From NCBI GenBank assembly GCA_022072455.1, contig JAJVHY010000022.1:1-64000 (forward strand): a DNA stretch of 64,000 bases, given 5' to 3'. Source of the DNA: Verrucomicrobiia bacterium (lineage in GTDB: Bacteria; Verrucomicrobiota; Verrucomicrobiia; Palsa-1439). A program made the translations under genes and the position numbers. This document shows positions 1-6,452 of this stretch, piece by piece. The notes beneath the pieces are model-generated. The model worked only from the letters and a program-made list of their open reading frames with translations, was not told where the DNA came from and ran no database searches. Position 1 is the first letter of the stretch. Each line of letters opens with the position of its first letter.

Positions 1-47
1 TTACGCGAACAACGAAAGGTACAAATGGCACTAGCTGCCTGACCGAC

Positions 48-81
48 GAAAAATTTGCCCCTCCCCTCGGGGAGGGGCAAA
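48..81 (-). terminator. Rho-independent terminator
   Basis: A 12-bp perfect stem (TTTGCCCCTCCC paired with GGGAGGGGCAAA, 54-81) closes a four-base loop. On the minus strand it is followed directly by a run of five T. It lies just past the stop of the minus-strand gene ending at 102, so it should end that operon's transcript. Only bases are needed for this call; no family inference is involved. Confidence 0.85.
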
Positions 82-101
82 CGGGAGAACTACCAACTCA
101 A

Positions 102-767
102 TTACTGAACTTGACGGACACAACTCGCGTAGCCCGCCCCCGCCACCGTATTGCTCACCCCCACCACCGCGCTCGCACCCGCCACCACCAGCCCCAGCCC
201 CACCGGCCGCACCGCCTCCGCCAACCCCACCGGCCCCAGATACCCGTCTCCACCAACGCGATCCAATCGAGAACCGGGCTGCCAATCCAATGTCTCCAAC
301 TTCCCCTGCCCCCGCCGCGTCGCGATCACTAACCGCCCCACCGCATTCGTCGGCACGTACGTCGCAATGGAGAAGTTAGCATTGTCGCCGTCCGGCCGAA
401 TGTAGCGAATCCAATCGTTGCAGTTGAACGTGATGTCCCAAAGGTTCGTGGCACTACCGGGAACAATAGTCGTTTGCCATGCATCGTCCGACACCCATAG
501 CACGACCGGATTAGTGACCGAGTAGATGTCGTAGATTTTCACCTGCGTACACATCTCATTCCAGTTGGTCACGAGATTGGCGTTGTTCATCGCGCCAAGG
601 CCAAGAGTCAGACGCGCCAAGTCGCCCACAACGACGTAATTGCCGGCATTGGTGAGCGTGTGCGGATCGTTGTCGTTGTAGATGTCGATGATTGGCGTTT
701 GCGTTCCGGCAAGAGCGGCGGCCAGCAGGGCCGCGCCCACCGCCAAGTTGACGCACCATCGTTTCAT
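102..767 (-). CDS. Secreted protein of unknown function
   Basis: This 221-residue protein begins with MKRWCVNL and a hydrophobic stretch (residues 8-20), which looks like a signal peptide ending near the AGT at 20-22. The rest is Asn/Asp/Thr-rich and hydrophilic, with no motif I recognise. The open frame extends further upstream, but only as a shadow of the PIN toxin gene. I chose the ATG at 767 because it gives the signal peptide and overlaps the toxin stop by four bases (ATGA), which suggests translational coupling in one minus-strand operon (antitoxin, toxin, this gene). The first eight codons almost match the start of the remnant at 1567-1749, so the two genes share an origin. A strong terminator follows the stop. 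Confidence 0.65.
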   Translation of the reverse strand: MKRWCVNLAVGAALLAAALAGTQTPIIDIYNDNDPHTLTNAGNYVVVGDLARLTLGLGAMNNANLVTNWNEMCTQVKIYDIYSVTNPVVLWVSDDAWQTTIVPGSATNLWDITFNCNDWIRYIRPDGDNANFSIATYVPTNAVGRLVIATRRGQGKLETLDWQPGSRLDRVGGDGYLGPVGLAEAVRPVGLGLVVAGASAVVGVSNTVAGAGYASCVRQVQ

Positions 768-1189
768 GCCAACTTCAACCGGCCCGCCGCGCGCTCGCGT
801 TCGAGGAACATCCCGGGCTTGAGCACGGGCAACCCGTAGAACTCGCTCCCCAATACGCTCCCAAAATCCCCCCGGTCCAGCGTCAGCAGCACGTCCGCCC
901 ACGCCAACGCACCGAACAGGATCGGGCGGTCTTTGCCCGCTGGGAATACCGCGGGGCGATCCAGCGTCACCACGTCGTCCATCAGCACCAACCTCTGCCT
1001 CAATCGCGCCCACGCGGCACTGGCCGCGGCGGGAAAGGTCGGGAGGTTGCGCAGCACTTCGTCCACGACGTAGGGAGTGGCCAGCAACTACCAGCGGTTG
1101 CCGGGGGCGAGCCGGAAGATTTCATGGGACGCGCCCCGATCCGAGGCGCAGGCGGCGAGCAGAACGCTGGTGTCGAGGAACAGCTTCAC
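764..1189 (-). pseudogene. PIN-domain toxin with an in-frame stop
   Basis: Read from the GTG at 1189, the frame gives VKLFLDTSVLLAAC, the classic PIN start with its first catalytic Asp. After 33 codons there is a TAG stop (1088-1090, following NRW), and the same frame then continues for 107 codons to 764. The distal part keeps the later acidic residues (VVDEVLRN, then WADVLLTLDRGDF) of a VapC-type ribonuclease. Removing the stop gives about 141 residues, normal for the family. The GTG overlaps the antitoxin stop by four bases (GTGA). A single base change seems to have killed the toxin, or the base is a sequencing error. A re-start at the TTG just after the stop would lack the first catalytic Asp. 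Confidence 0.85.
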
Positions 1190-1386
1190 ACGCTCTTGCG
1201 GAACTGCTGGAGGTCGGCTTCATCCTCGGCGATCCACGCCGCCATTTGCTCGCGCGAGAACTGGCGCGGCTCCGGCAACTGCGCCCCCGCCGCCCGCAAC
1301 CGTGCCGCCAGAAACAGCATCAACTCCTGTTTCTGCGTCACCGGCAATTTCTCCGTGGCCTCTTCGATTTCCGTCAAGGTGCTCAT
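1186..1386 (-). CDS. Antitoxin of a PIN toxin-antitoxin pair
   Basis: This 66-residue protein starts MSTLTEIEEATEKLPVTQKQ and is mostly helical and acidic, with a central ELMLFLAARLR stretch. It resembles the small antitoxins that precede PIN toxins; I do not see a clear DNA-binding fold. The start is the ATG at 1386, since the longer frame upstream has no antitoxin character. Its stop overlaps the toxin GTG by four bases, the usual order for antitoxin then toxin. It still looks intact although the toxin carries a nonsense codon, so it may survive as an orphan antitoxin. Confidence 0.7.
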   Translation of the reverse strand: MSTLTEIEEATEKLPVTQKQELMLFLAARLRAAGAQLPEPRQFSREQMAAWIAEDEADLQQFRKSV

Positions 1387-1441
1387 GCGGTGGAACCTAG
1401 CACGGCCGGCGCGGGTCCGGCAAGCCGCGGGTAGGGCGCGA

Positions 1442-1463
1442 TTGCCGCACACGACGGCGGCGT
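1442..1463. repeat. 22-bp exact dispersed repeat, copy 1
   Basis: The 22 bases from 1442 (TTGCCGCACACGACGG and on) occur again, inverted, at 51381-51402. Both copies lie in gene-free DNA. The 180 bases between 1387 and 1566 hold no gene that I can support. Confidence 0.7.
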
Positions 1464-1566
1464 TTGCGTGCCCGCTTCTCGTCTGACTCGATTTCGCTCC
1501 GCTTCGGCTGTCCGGGTGCGCCGTGCCGTGAGTGATTCGCGATCGGCCCGGCGGTCCGACCCCACC

Positions 1567-1749
1567 TCACAACGGCCCGCGCACGCGCCAGAACTGCTGC
1601 TGGGTGTTGTGCACCGTGCCGGTCAGCGTCAACGTCGCGCCCGGGGCCACCCCATTGGTGACCGGCACCCAGCCCCCGGCCAGGCCGTTGGTCGCCGTCT
1701 CCAACGCGTAGCCCACCTCCGCCACCAAGTTGACGCACCGGCGTTTCAT
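1567..1749 (-). pseudogene. Remnant of a secreted protein (start fused to C-terminus)
   Basis: This 60-codon frame opens with MKRRCVNL, nearly the same as the start of the secreted protein at 767, including the bases around the ATG. After about ten codons it becomes a stretch (GYALETATNGLAGGWVPV ... QQQFWRVR) of the kind that ends many verrucomicrobial secreted proteins. The signal-peptide core and the body between them are missing. The simplest reading is a large in-frame deletion in a paralogue of the 102-767 gene, leaving the first codons and the last 50. A genuine small protein is possible but would have no export signal. The ATG at 1749 is chosen for the match to the paralogue. Confidence 0.5.
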
Positions 1750-1830
1750 GCCCGCGCATCCTTCCAGACCAGATTGCACAGGCTGTAATCCGCCTTCACG
1801 CGCGGGCTCTGCACCCGCCGATCAGACGAA

Positions 1831-2754
1831 TCAGCATGCACCGCTCCTGAGCCACTCCAACAATCTCGTCACTGCCAATTCCTTGGCTTTCGCTTCCACT
1901 TCCACTGTCAACTTGAGGCGTTTCCATGCCGACGGAAAATCACGCGGCTCGATGTAGTCGTGATGTCGTTCGGGTCGCGGACCGCGCCAGCCGTCGAGCG
2001 GACTGGACAGGTGAACCACCGGCTCGCAATTCCACGTCGCCCGCGCCCGCGCCGTCGCTGCCTCAATGCTCAAGCCGTCGGGCAAACAGCGATGATGGTG
2101 CACGTCATACACCAGCGGCACGGCGGTGTCCTCGCAGACTGGCAACAAATCCGCAGGCGTGTAGATCTTGTCGTCGTTTTCCAACGTCAGCCGCGAACGC
2201 ACCACCGCCGGCAGGCGGTTGATGTTCTTGCGCAGCGTCCGCAGGGCCGCAGGCTTATCGCCATACGCACCACCGCCGTGGATGTTGATTGTGTCCGCGC
2301 CAATCCAACTGGCCACCTCCGCCTGATAATCCAATTCCGCCAGCGAGTGCGCGAGCGTCGTCACGTTCGGCGAGTTCAAGACCACAAACTGGTCGGGATG
2401 AAAGGACAACCGGATGTCATGTGCCCGCGCCAACTCGCCACATTCCCGAAATCGGGCAATGATGTCGCCCCCCGCCGGCAACTCGCGCATATCGTAGCCG
2501 GCTTGCGGATGCGTCTTCACGGGCAGAATCTGACTGTTGACGCGAAACGCGCCGAAGCCGTGCCCCGCGCAGTAGCGCACCGCTGCCAGCAGCGCGGCGG
2601 CGTTGCTCCGACACAGTTCGCCCAAACGCGCCAGCCGGTCGCGCCGCGATAGCCGCAACATCGCCGTTGCCGTCGTCGTGCGAAACTTGATCGGCTCGCG
2701 CGCAAACTGGCAGCACAACCCGAGGCGAATCCCGCGCCATTCATTTTTTCGCAT
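1831..2754 (-). CDS. uvsE: UV DNA damage endonuclease UvsE
   Basis: This 307-residue TIM-barrel enzyme nicks DNA just 5' of UV photoproducts and starts a repair path separate from UvrABC. It has the family's metal-ligand stretches in order: SFHPDQFVVLNSP, TINIHGGGAYGDK, LTLENDDKIYTP and VPLVYDVHHHRC. Length is normal for UVDE proteins. I took the ATG at 2754, which follows a GAAGG ribosome site inside the preceding gene; its start overlaps the thioredoxin gene by 14 bases. It is the last gene of a five-gene minus-strand run beginning near 5030. With the photolyase at 22.4 kb it gives the organism two independent ways to handle UV damage. Confidence 0.95.
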   Translation of the reverse strand: MRKNEWRGIRLGLCCQFAREPIKFRTTTATAMLRLSRRDRLARLGELCRSNAAALLAAVRYCAGHGFGAFRVNSQILPVKTHPQAGYDMRELPAGGDIIARFRECGELARAHDIRLSFHPDQFVVLNSPNVTTLAHSLAELDYQAEVASWIGADTINIHGGGAYGDKPAALRTLRKNINRLPAVVRSRLTLENDDKIYTPADLLPVCEDTAVPLVYDVHHHRCLPDGLSIEAATARARATWNCEPVVHLSSPLDGWRGPRPERHHDYIEPRDFPSAWKRLKLTVEVEAKAKELAVTRLLEWLRSGAC

Positions 2755-3175
2755 CGACAAGCCTTCGCACCACTTCGGCGTCGAGCGTGCCCGTCCCGCG
2801 CCACTGCTCCTTCGCGGTCGCGTCGAACAAGATGAACGTCGGCGTCACCTCGATCGCGTACTGCTTCAGGAGTTGCCGGCCCTCAGCGCTTTGAATGTCC
2901 ACCCGGCGCACGGCAAGTTTGTCCCGCAACTCATTCTCCAACCGATCCACAACCGGCTTCACCGCAACGCAACCGAAACAGAACGGCGACTGCACCTCCA
3001 GCAACAGCGGCTGACCGGCCACCGCCGTGACTGGCGTTGCCACCGGCCGAAAAATCAACCACCCCACCACGTAAACAATCGCGATCCCCGTCAGAACCCG
3101 CCACCCCAATCGCCGACTGAAAATCAGCAGCAACACGCCGACGATCACCACGGAATAATGATTGAAAAATTGCAT
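2741..3175 (-). CDS. Membrane-anchored thioredoxin-like protein
   Basis: This is a 144-residue protein. Residues 7-42 are hydrophobic and should form one or two membrane segments (VVIVGVLLLIF, then GIAIVYVVGWLIF). The rest is a thioredoxin fold with the redox pair in SPFCFGC and the cis-Pro loop in VTPTFILFD, so the active site probably faces the periplasm. A role in disulfide exchange or in delivering electrons to secreted proteins is likely, but the partner is unknown. I chose the ATG at 3175, because the longer frame reads through the end of the methyltransferase gene. It sits one base away from that gene and overlaps uvsE by 14 bases, so the run is an operon. Confidence 0.85.
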   Translation of the reverse strand: MQFFNHYSVVIVGVLLLIFSRRLGWRVLTGIAIVYVVGWLIFRPVATPVTAVAGQPLLLEVQSPFCFGCVAVKPVVDRLENELRDKLAVRRVDIQSAEGRQLLKQYAIEVTPTFILFDATAKEQWRGTGTLDAEVVRRLVDAKK

Positions 3176-3176
3176 T

Positions 3177-3791
3177 TCAGTCGCGGAGTCTTGGCCAGAA
3201 CATACCCGATGTCGCCTGATACCGGCGATACTCATCCCCAAACTGCGCCAGCGCGTCCGCCTCCTCCTGCTTCGCGAGCCGGTAATAAACCACCACCAAC
3301 ACCGGCAACATCACCAGCGTGATCAACGTCGGCCAGTTGATGACGCTGCCAATCAAAAACAAAATGAACCCGGTATACTGCGGATGCCGGATTCGCCGAT
3401 ACAAACCGGTCCTCACCAACCCGCCACCACCCCGGTACACCTGCCGCCAACCGGCCAACCCCAACGCCGCGCCCATGACGATGCACAACTGGCCCAGGAC
3501 ATCACACATGATCGCGCCGGTCTCGCCCCAGCCAAACAAATACGCCCAAGCGTGTCCCCGAAAATGATCGGTCGCATACTCGGACTGTCCGGTCAGCCAC
3601 GCCACCAGATACATCGTCAACGGCAACCCATACATCTCCGCGTACAACGCAATCACCCACCCCTGCGCCATTCCCGCCGACCGCCATTCGGTCCGCCGCC
3701 GCGGCCGCAGGATCCCAAAAATGAAAACCCCAACCACCACCACATAAAACGTCACCAACCACCAGTTGTGATAACCCACCTGCCAGTTCAT
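3177..3791 (-). CDS. Isoprenylcysteine methyltransferase-like membrane protein
   Basis: A 204-residue polytopic membrane protein with about five hydrophobic segments. The C-terminal part holds the SAM-binding signature of the ICMT/PEMT family: RRIRHPQYTGFILF, followed by an acidic ...EEADALAQFGDEYRRY stretch. Bacterial members are mostly uncharacterised and methylate small lipophilic or thiol substrates, so the substrate here is unknown. The ATG at 3791 overlaps the stop of the upstream SRPBCC gene by four bases (ATGA). The operon also encodes a thioredoxin and UvsE, which gives no clear hint to the substrate. Confidence 0.8.
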   Translation of the reverse strand: MNWQVGYHNWWLVTFYVVVVGVFIFGILRPRRRTEWRSAGMAQGWVIALYAEMYGLPLTMYLVAWLTGQSEYATDHFRGHAWAYLFGWGETGAIMCDVLGQLCIVMGAALGLAGWRQVYRGGGGLVRTGLYRRIRHPQYTGFILFLIGSVINWPTLITLVMLPVLVVVYYRLAKQEEADALAQFGDEYRRYQATSGMFWPRLRD

Positions 3792-4261
3792 GGAAACAAC
3801 TCCGCCAGCTTCTGTTGCCGGTAAGCAAAAATCTTCGCCACATCCCGCCGCACAAACAACGCGTTTACCACCGCCCCACCCGGCACTGCATACCGCACCC
3901 GGTCACCCACCAATGTCCCGCCATCGCGCTCGACGAATGTGTGCGTGTGATGCCACAGCCGGTACGGCCCGCGCACTTGTTCATCCACGAATCTGACCGG
4001 CGGCAGCCACTCATTGATTCGCGTCCGCCACCGGATCGGCCACCCCCGCAGCCGCAGCCGGTAATCAATCAACGCCCCGGCTTTCATTTCAATCGGGCGC
4101 GGCGTCAAAATCTCAAACCGCAACCATGCCGGGGTCAGCCGGTCGAGATTCCCGGCATCCGCGAAAAATGAAAACACCTCGGCAACTGGCCGCGGCACCC
4201 ATTGCTCCACGGTCAAGGAAAACTGGTTTTCCGAACCAACTGTGATGGACAATGCATTCAT
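3788..4261 (-). CDS. SRPBCC-family ligand-binding protein
   Basis: This 157-residue soluble protein has the START/polyketide-cyclase-like (SRPBCC) pattern: QWVPRPVAEVFSFFADAGNL near the start, then RFEILTPRP, RLRLRGWPIRWRTRI and a hydrophobic final helix (VAKIFAYRQQKLAELF). Such proteins bind hydrophobic ligands or act as cyclases. In many bacteria this subtype is encoded near photolyase, cell-division inhibitor SulA-like or desaturase genes, but its own role is unknown. The ATG at 4261 is the first start with the fold; the frame upstream is antisense noise. It is translationally coupled to the methyltransferase gene by a four-base overlap. Confidence 0.75.
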   Translation of the reverse strand: MNALSITVGSENQFSLTVEQWVPRPVAEVFSFFADAGNLDRLTPAWLRFEILTPRPIEMKAGALIDYRLRLRGWPIRWRTRINEWLPPVRFVDEQVRGPYRLWHHTHTFVERDGGTLVGDRVRYAVPGGAVVNALFVRRDVAKIFAYRQQKLAELFP

Positions 4262-4271
4262 GAGGTCGCCG

Positions 4272-4297
4272 GCGGGGGGAGGCAACCCTCCCCCCGC
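4272..4297 (-). terminator. GC-rich hairpin, possible terminator
   Basis: An 11-bp perfect stem (GCGGGGGGAGG with CCTCCCCCCGC) closes a four-base loop. It sits between the DUF4397 gene stop (4317) and the SRPBCC start (4261). There is no T-run, so it may attenuate rather than end transcription. Confidence 0.4.
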
Positions 4298-4316
4298 AAT
4301 CGCGAACGCTCGGCCG

Positions 4317-5030
4317 CTATTTGCAGCTAAACGTCGGCAACTCGATTGTTTGGATGTAGACGGTGAACGTATCATCCGGCAGGGAACCGATTGCGTAGGC
4401 AATGTATGACACGCCGCCATCGAGTTTGAGCTTCCCACTGTCGAACGCCGACGTGGTCGTGCCGGCCACATACAACTGGGCGCGATACGTCCCCGACTTG
4501 AAGTCCACCGCTCCGCCCTGGTTGTTGCCACCGTCAGCGCTGGCGAGGTTTGGTGTACTTACAAAGTTCCGCGTGGTCGTGGCCCCACGCGAAACCACCG
4601 CGTCAACTGCCGGCGCGTTCGCGAGATGGCGGACAACCAACCGCGACTGTTTCTCGCAGAGCGGTGTCGTGGGATTCTCGAACACCGACAGTTTGATGCC
4701 GGGGGCGCCACCCGTGTACGTGAAATGCGCGACCACGGTGTAATCTTTCCCGTCTTCCACGTTCGCCGTGCCGCTCAACACCACGTTTGTCCCGAGTTTC
4801 ACTTCGAGATCGTAGCTGCCCGCCGGCAACTCCAGCGGCCCTTGCACGTCTTCGAAGTCAAACGCAAACAGGAAATTCCCGTTCGCATACACCCCCACCG
4901 CCTCGGGCAAACCCGAGATCCCGTGAATGACCGTCACCTTGGCCGGCGCACCTTGAGCCTCCAATTTCGGCACCCCTGCGAGCGCCACCATGACCGCCAG
5001 TCCTGACATAATAATCTGCAGCTTTTTCAT
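4317..5030 (-). CDS. Secreted DUF4397 domain protein
   Basis: A 237-residue exported protein. Residues 1-25 form a signal peptide (MKKLQIIMSGLAVMVALAG, cleavage near LEAQ). The mature part carries two DUF4397-like repeats. The first (30-110) has the typical VTVIHGISGLP and LELPAGSYDLEVKLGT stretches. The second (125-230) has RLVVRHLANAPAVDAVV and FKSGTYRAQLYVAG. These are beta-rich cell-surface modules of unknown function, also found in anti-sigma-like and adhesin-like proteins. The ATG at 5030 follows a purine-rich site (CAAAGGATCAG). Two cysteines in the mature region (CEKQ and the terminal SCK) could form a disulfide. Confidence 0.85.
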   Translation of the reverse strand: MKKLQIIMSGLAVMVALAGVPKLEAQGAPAKVTVIHGISGLPEAVGVYANGNFLFAFDFEDVQGPLELPAGSYDLEVKLGTNVVLSGTANVEDGKDYTVVAHFTYTGGAPGIKLSVFENPTTPLCEKQSRLVVRHLANAPAVDAVVSRGATTTRNFVSTPNLASADGGNNQGGAVDFKSGTYRAQLYVAGTTTSAFDSGKLKLDGGVSYIAYAIGSLPDDTFTVYIQTIELPTFSCK

Positions 5031-5137
5031 GTTTCTGATCCTTTGAGGTGGCTGGTTTTATTTTGTTATCGTTGCCGCAGTGGCCACCAAACTTTCACTG
5101 GGCAACGACGTCACAAGTGCAACTCCCTCGCGCTCCT

Positions 5138-5395
5138 CTACTTCACTGCGCGGTCAGCCAGACTGCGAAAATGATCACGCATGGATTGCCGGGCCAACCG
5201 CTCCCACTGCAACTCACGCCACGCGGGCACATTCTTCTCCAGCCATTCCGCTACCGCCCAATCGTAGCCAACGTCGCCACCCACCTCCAAACTGACAGCA
5301 CGTCGGTGCTCCTCAATTTGGTCTCGGTAGGCGACCACCAATGACTCAGCCGATTGGATTACTTCATTCGAGCGCTTGATTGATGCTCTCTTCAT
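5138..5395 (-). CDS. Small protein of unknown function divergent from the MerR regulator
   Basis: This 85-residue protein is rich in Trp, Arg and Glu and looks helical: ESLVVAYRDQIEEHRRA, then DVGYDWAVAEWLEKNVPAW and ELQWERLARQ. I do not recognise the family. It looks real because it has a normal start (ATG 5395) and shares the AT-rich regulatory region with the MerR gene in a divergent layout. A minus-strand TTGACA box lies about 35 bases before its ATG. Its promoter contains the same TAGACA-type motifs, so it may belong to the regulator's regulon. Confidence 0.55.
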   Translation of the reverse strand: MKRASIKRSNEVIQSAESLVVAYRDQIEEHRRAVSLEVGGDVGYDWAVAEWLEKNVPAWRELQWERLARQSMRDHFRSLADRAVK

Positions 5396-5501
5396 GACAC
5401 CTAGACAATTACCAGATGTCTAACTATTGTCAACTATTTGTTTACTTATTTTTAAATTTTTTCTTTGACTTTAATTAGACACACTCAATATTACTTAGAC
5501 C
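5396..5501. promoter_or_regulatory. Divergent promoter with repeated TAGACA-type operators
   Basis: This AT-rich stretch separates the 85-residue protein from the MerR-type regulator. TAGACA at 5402 and TGTCTA at 5417-5422 form an inverted pair; TTAGACA recurs at 5475-5481 and TTAGAC at 5495-5500. On the plus strand, TTGACT (5465) and TATTAC (5489) are 18 bases apart and would start RNA close to the ATG at 5502. On the minus strand, TTGACA (5433-5428) precedes a TAATTG box. The motifs lie in both promoters, as expected for autorepression by a CarH-type regulator. Box assignments are by eye. Confidence 0.6.
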
Positions 5502-6446
5502 ATGTCCCTAGGTAAGCATCCAATAAAGGTCGTGACCCGACGCACCGGTCTCTCACCCCACGTCATCCGCGTTTGGGAGCGCCGGTATCGCGCGGTTAAC
5601 CCTGAGCGGTCCGGCACCAACCGGCGTTTATATTCCGACGAAGAAATCGAACGCCTCGGGTTATTGCGGCGCCTGACTGAAAGCGGTCATGCGATCAGTC
5701 AAATCGCTGCCCTACCGGGAGTGGATCTGGAAAAATTGTTGGCGACGGACAGCAAATCTCGCGTGATCAGCGCCGCCCCCCTCGCCGCCCGCCCGGTTTC
5801 CGCCACCACCGTCGCCAAACCGCTCGACGCCATTCACGCGTGCCTGAGCGCCGTTGAACAACTCGACGCAACTGAATTGGACGCGCTCTTGCATCAGGCG
5901 GCCATCACCCACAGCCAGCCGGTCTTGCTCGAAAAAATTCTTGTGCCGCTGATGACCATCATCGGCGACCGCTGGCGGGATGGTTCTCTCCGCCCGGTTC
6001 ACGAGCACCTCGCCTCGGTCGTGGTGCGGAACTTCCTGACCTCCGTCGGCGGGGCCTACGCACCGCACGAAGCGGCACCCCGACTCATCGTGACCACGCC
6101 GGTCGGGCAGCTTCACGAAATCGGCGCGTTGCTGGTCACGGCCAGTGCCGCTGCGGAAGGTTGGCAGGTCATTTATCTCGGACCGAATCTGCCCGCAGAA
6201 GAGATTGCCGCCGCGACCGCTCAACACCAAGCCCGCGCCGTGGCGCTGAGTGTTGTTTACCCGGCCGACGACCCACGCGTGGAGCAGGAACTCCTCAAGC
6301 TCCGCCGGTTCCTGCCCGAACAGACCTTACTGCTGGTGGGTGGTCGGGCGGCGGGTGGCTACCGGCAAGCGGTGACTGCCGCCGGCGGCATCTTGATCGA
6401 AGACCTGACCGGCCTTCGCCGGCAATTGCAGCGCGGCAACAGCTGA
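5502..6446 (+). CDS. CarH/LitR-type MerR regulator with B12-binding domain
   Basis: A 314-residue regulator. Residues 8-75 are a MerR winged helix (TRRTGLSPHVIRVWERRYRA, RLYSDEEIERL). Residues 105-185 match the helical B12-binding linker, and 193-310 the Rossmann-like cobalamin-binding domain. It carries the Wx9EH signature of the CarH photoreceptor family (W158, E168, H169) and a lower-ligand-type histidine in QLHEIG (H205). In that family adenosylcobalamin holds a dark repressor tetramer that light breaks, turning on carotenoid genes. Two departures are visible: Arg159 follows the Trp where Thermus CarH has the light-state His, and Gln sits two before H205 instead of Glu/Asp. There is no ribosome site before the ATG, and a leaderless mRNA is plausible. 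A desaturase gene lies just downstream, convergent. Confidence 0.88.
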   Translation: MSLGKHPIKVVTRRTGLSPHVIRVWERRYRAVNPERSGTNRRLYSDEEIERLGLLRRLTESGHAISQIAALPGVDLEKLLATDSKSRVISAAPLAARPVSATTVAKPLDAIHACLSAVEQLDATELDALLHQAAITHSQPVLLEKILVPLMTIIGDRWRDGSLRPVHEHLASVVVRNFLTSVGGAYAPHEAAPRLIVTTPVGQLHEIGALLVTASAAAEGWQVIYLGPNLPAEEIAAATAQHQARAVALSVVYPADDPRVEQELLKLRRFLPEQTLLLVGGRAAGGYRQAVTAAGGILIEDLTGLRRQLQRGNS

Positions 6447-6452
6447 ATCAGA

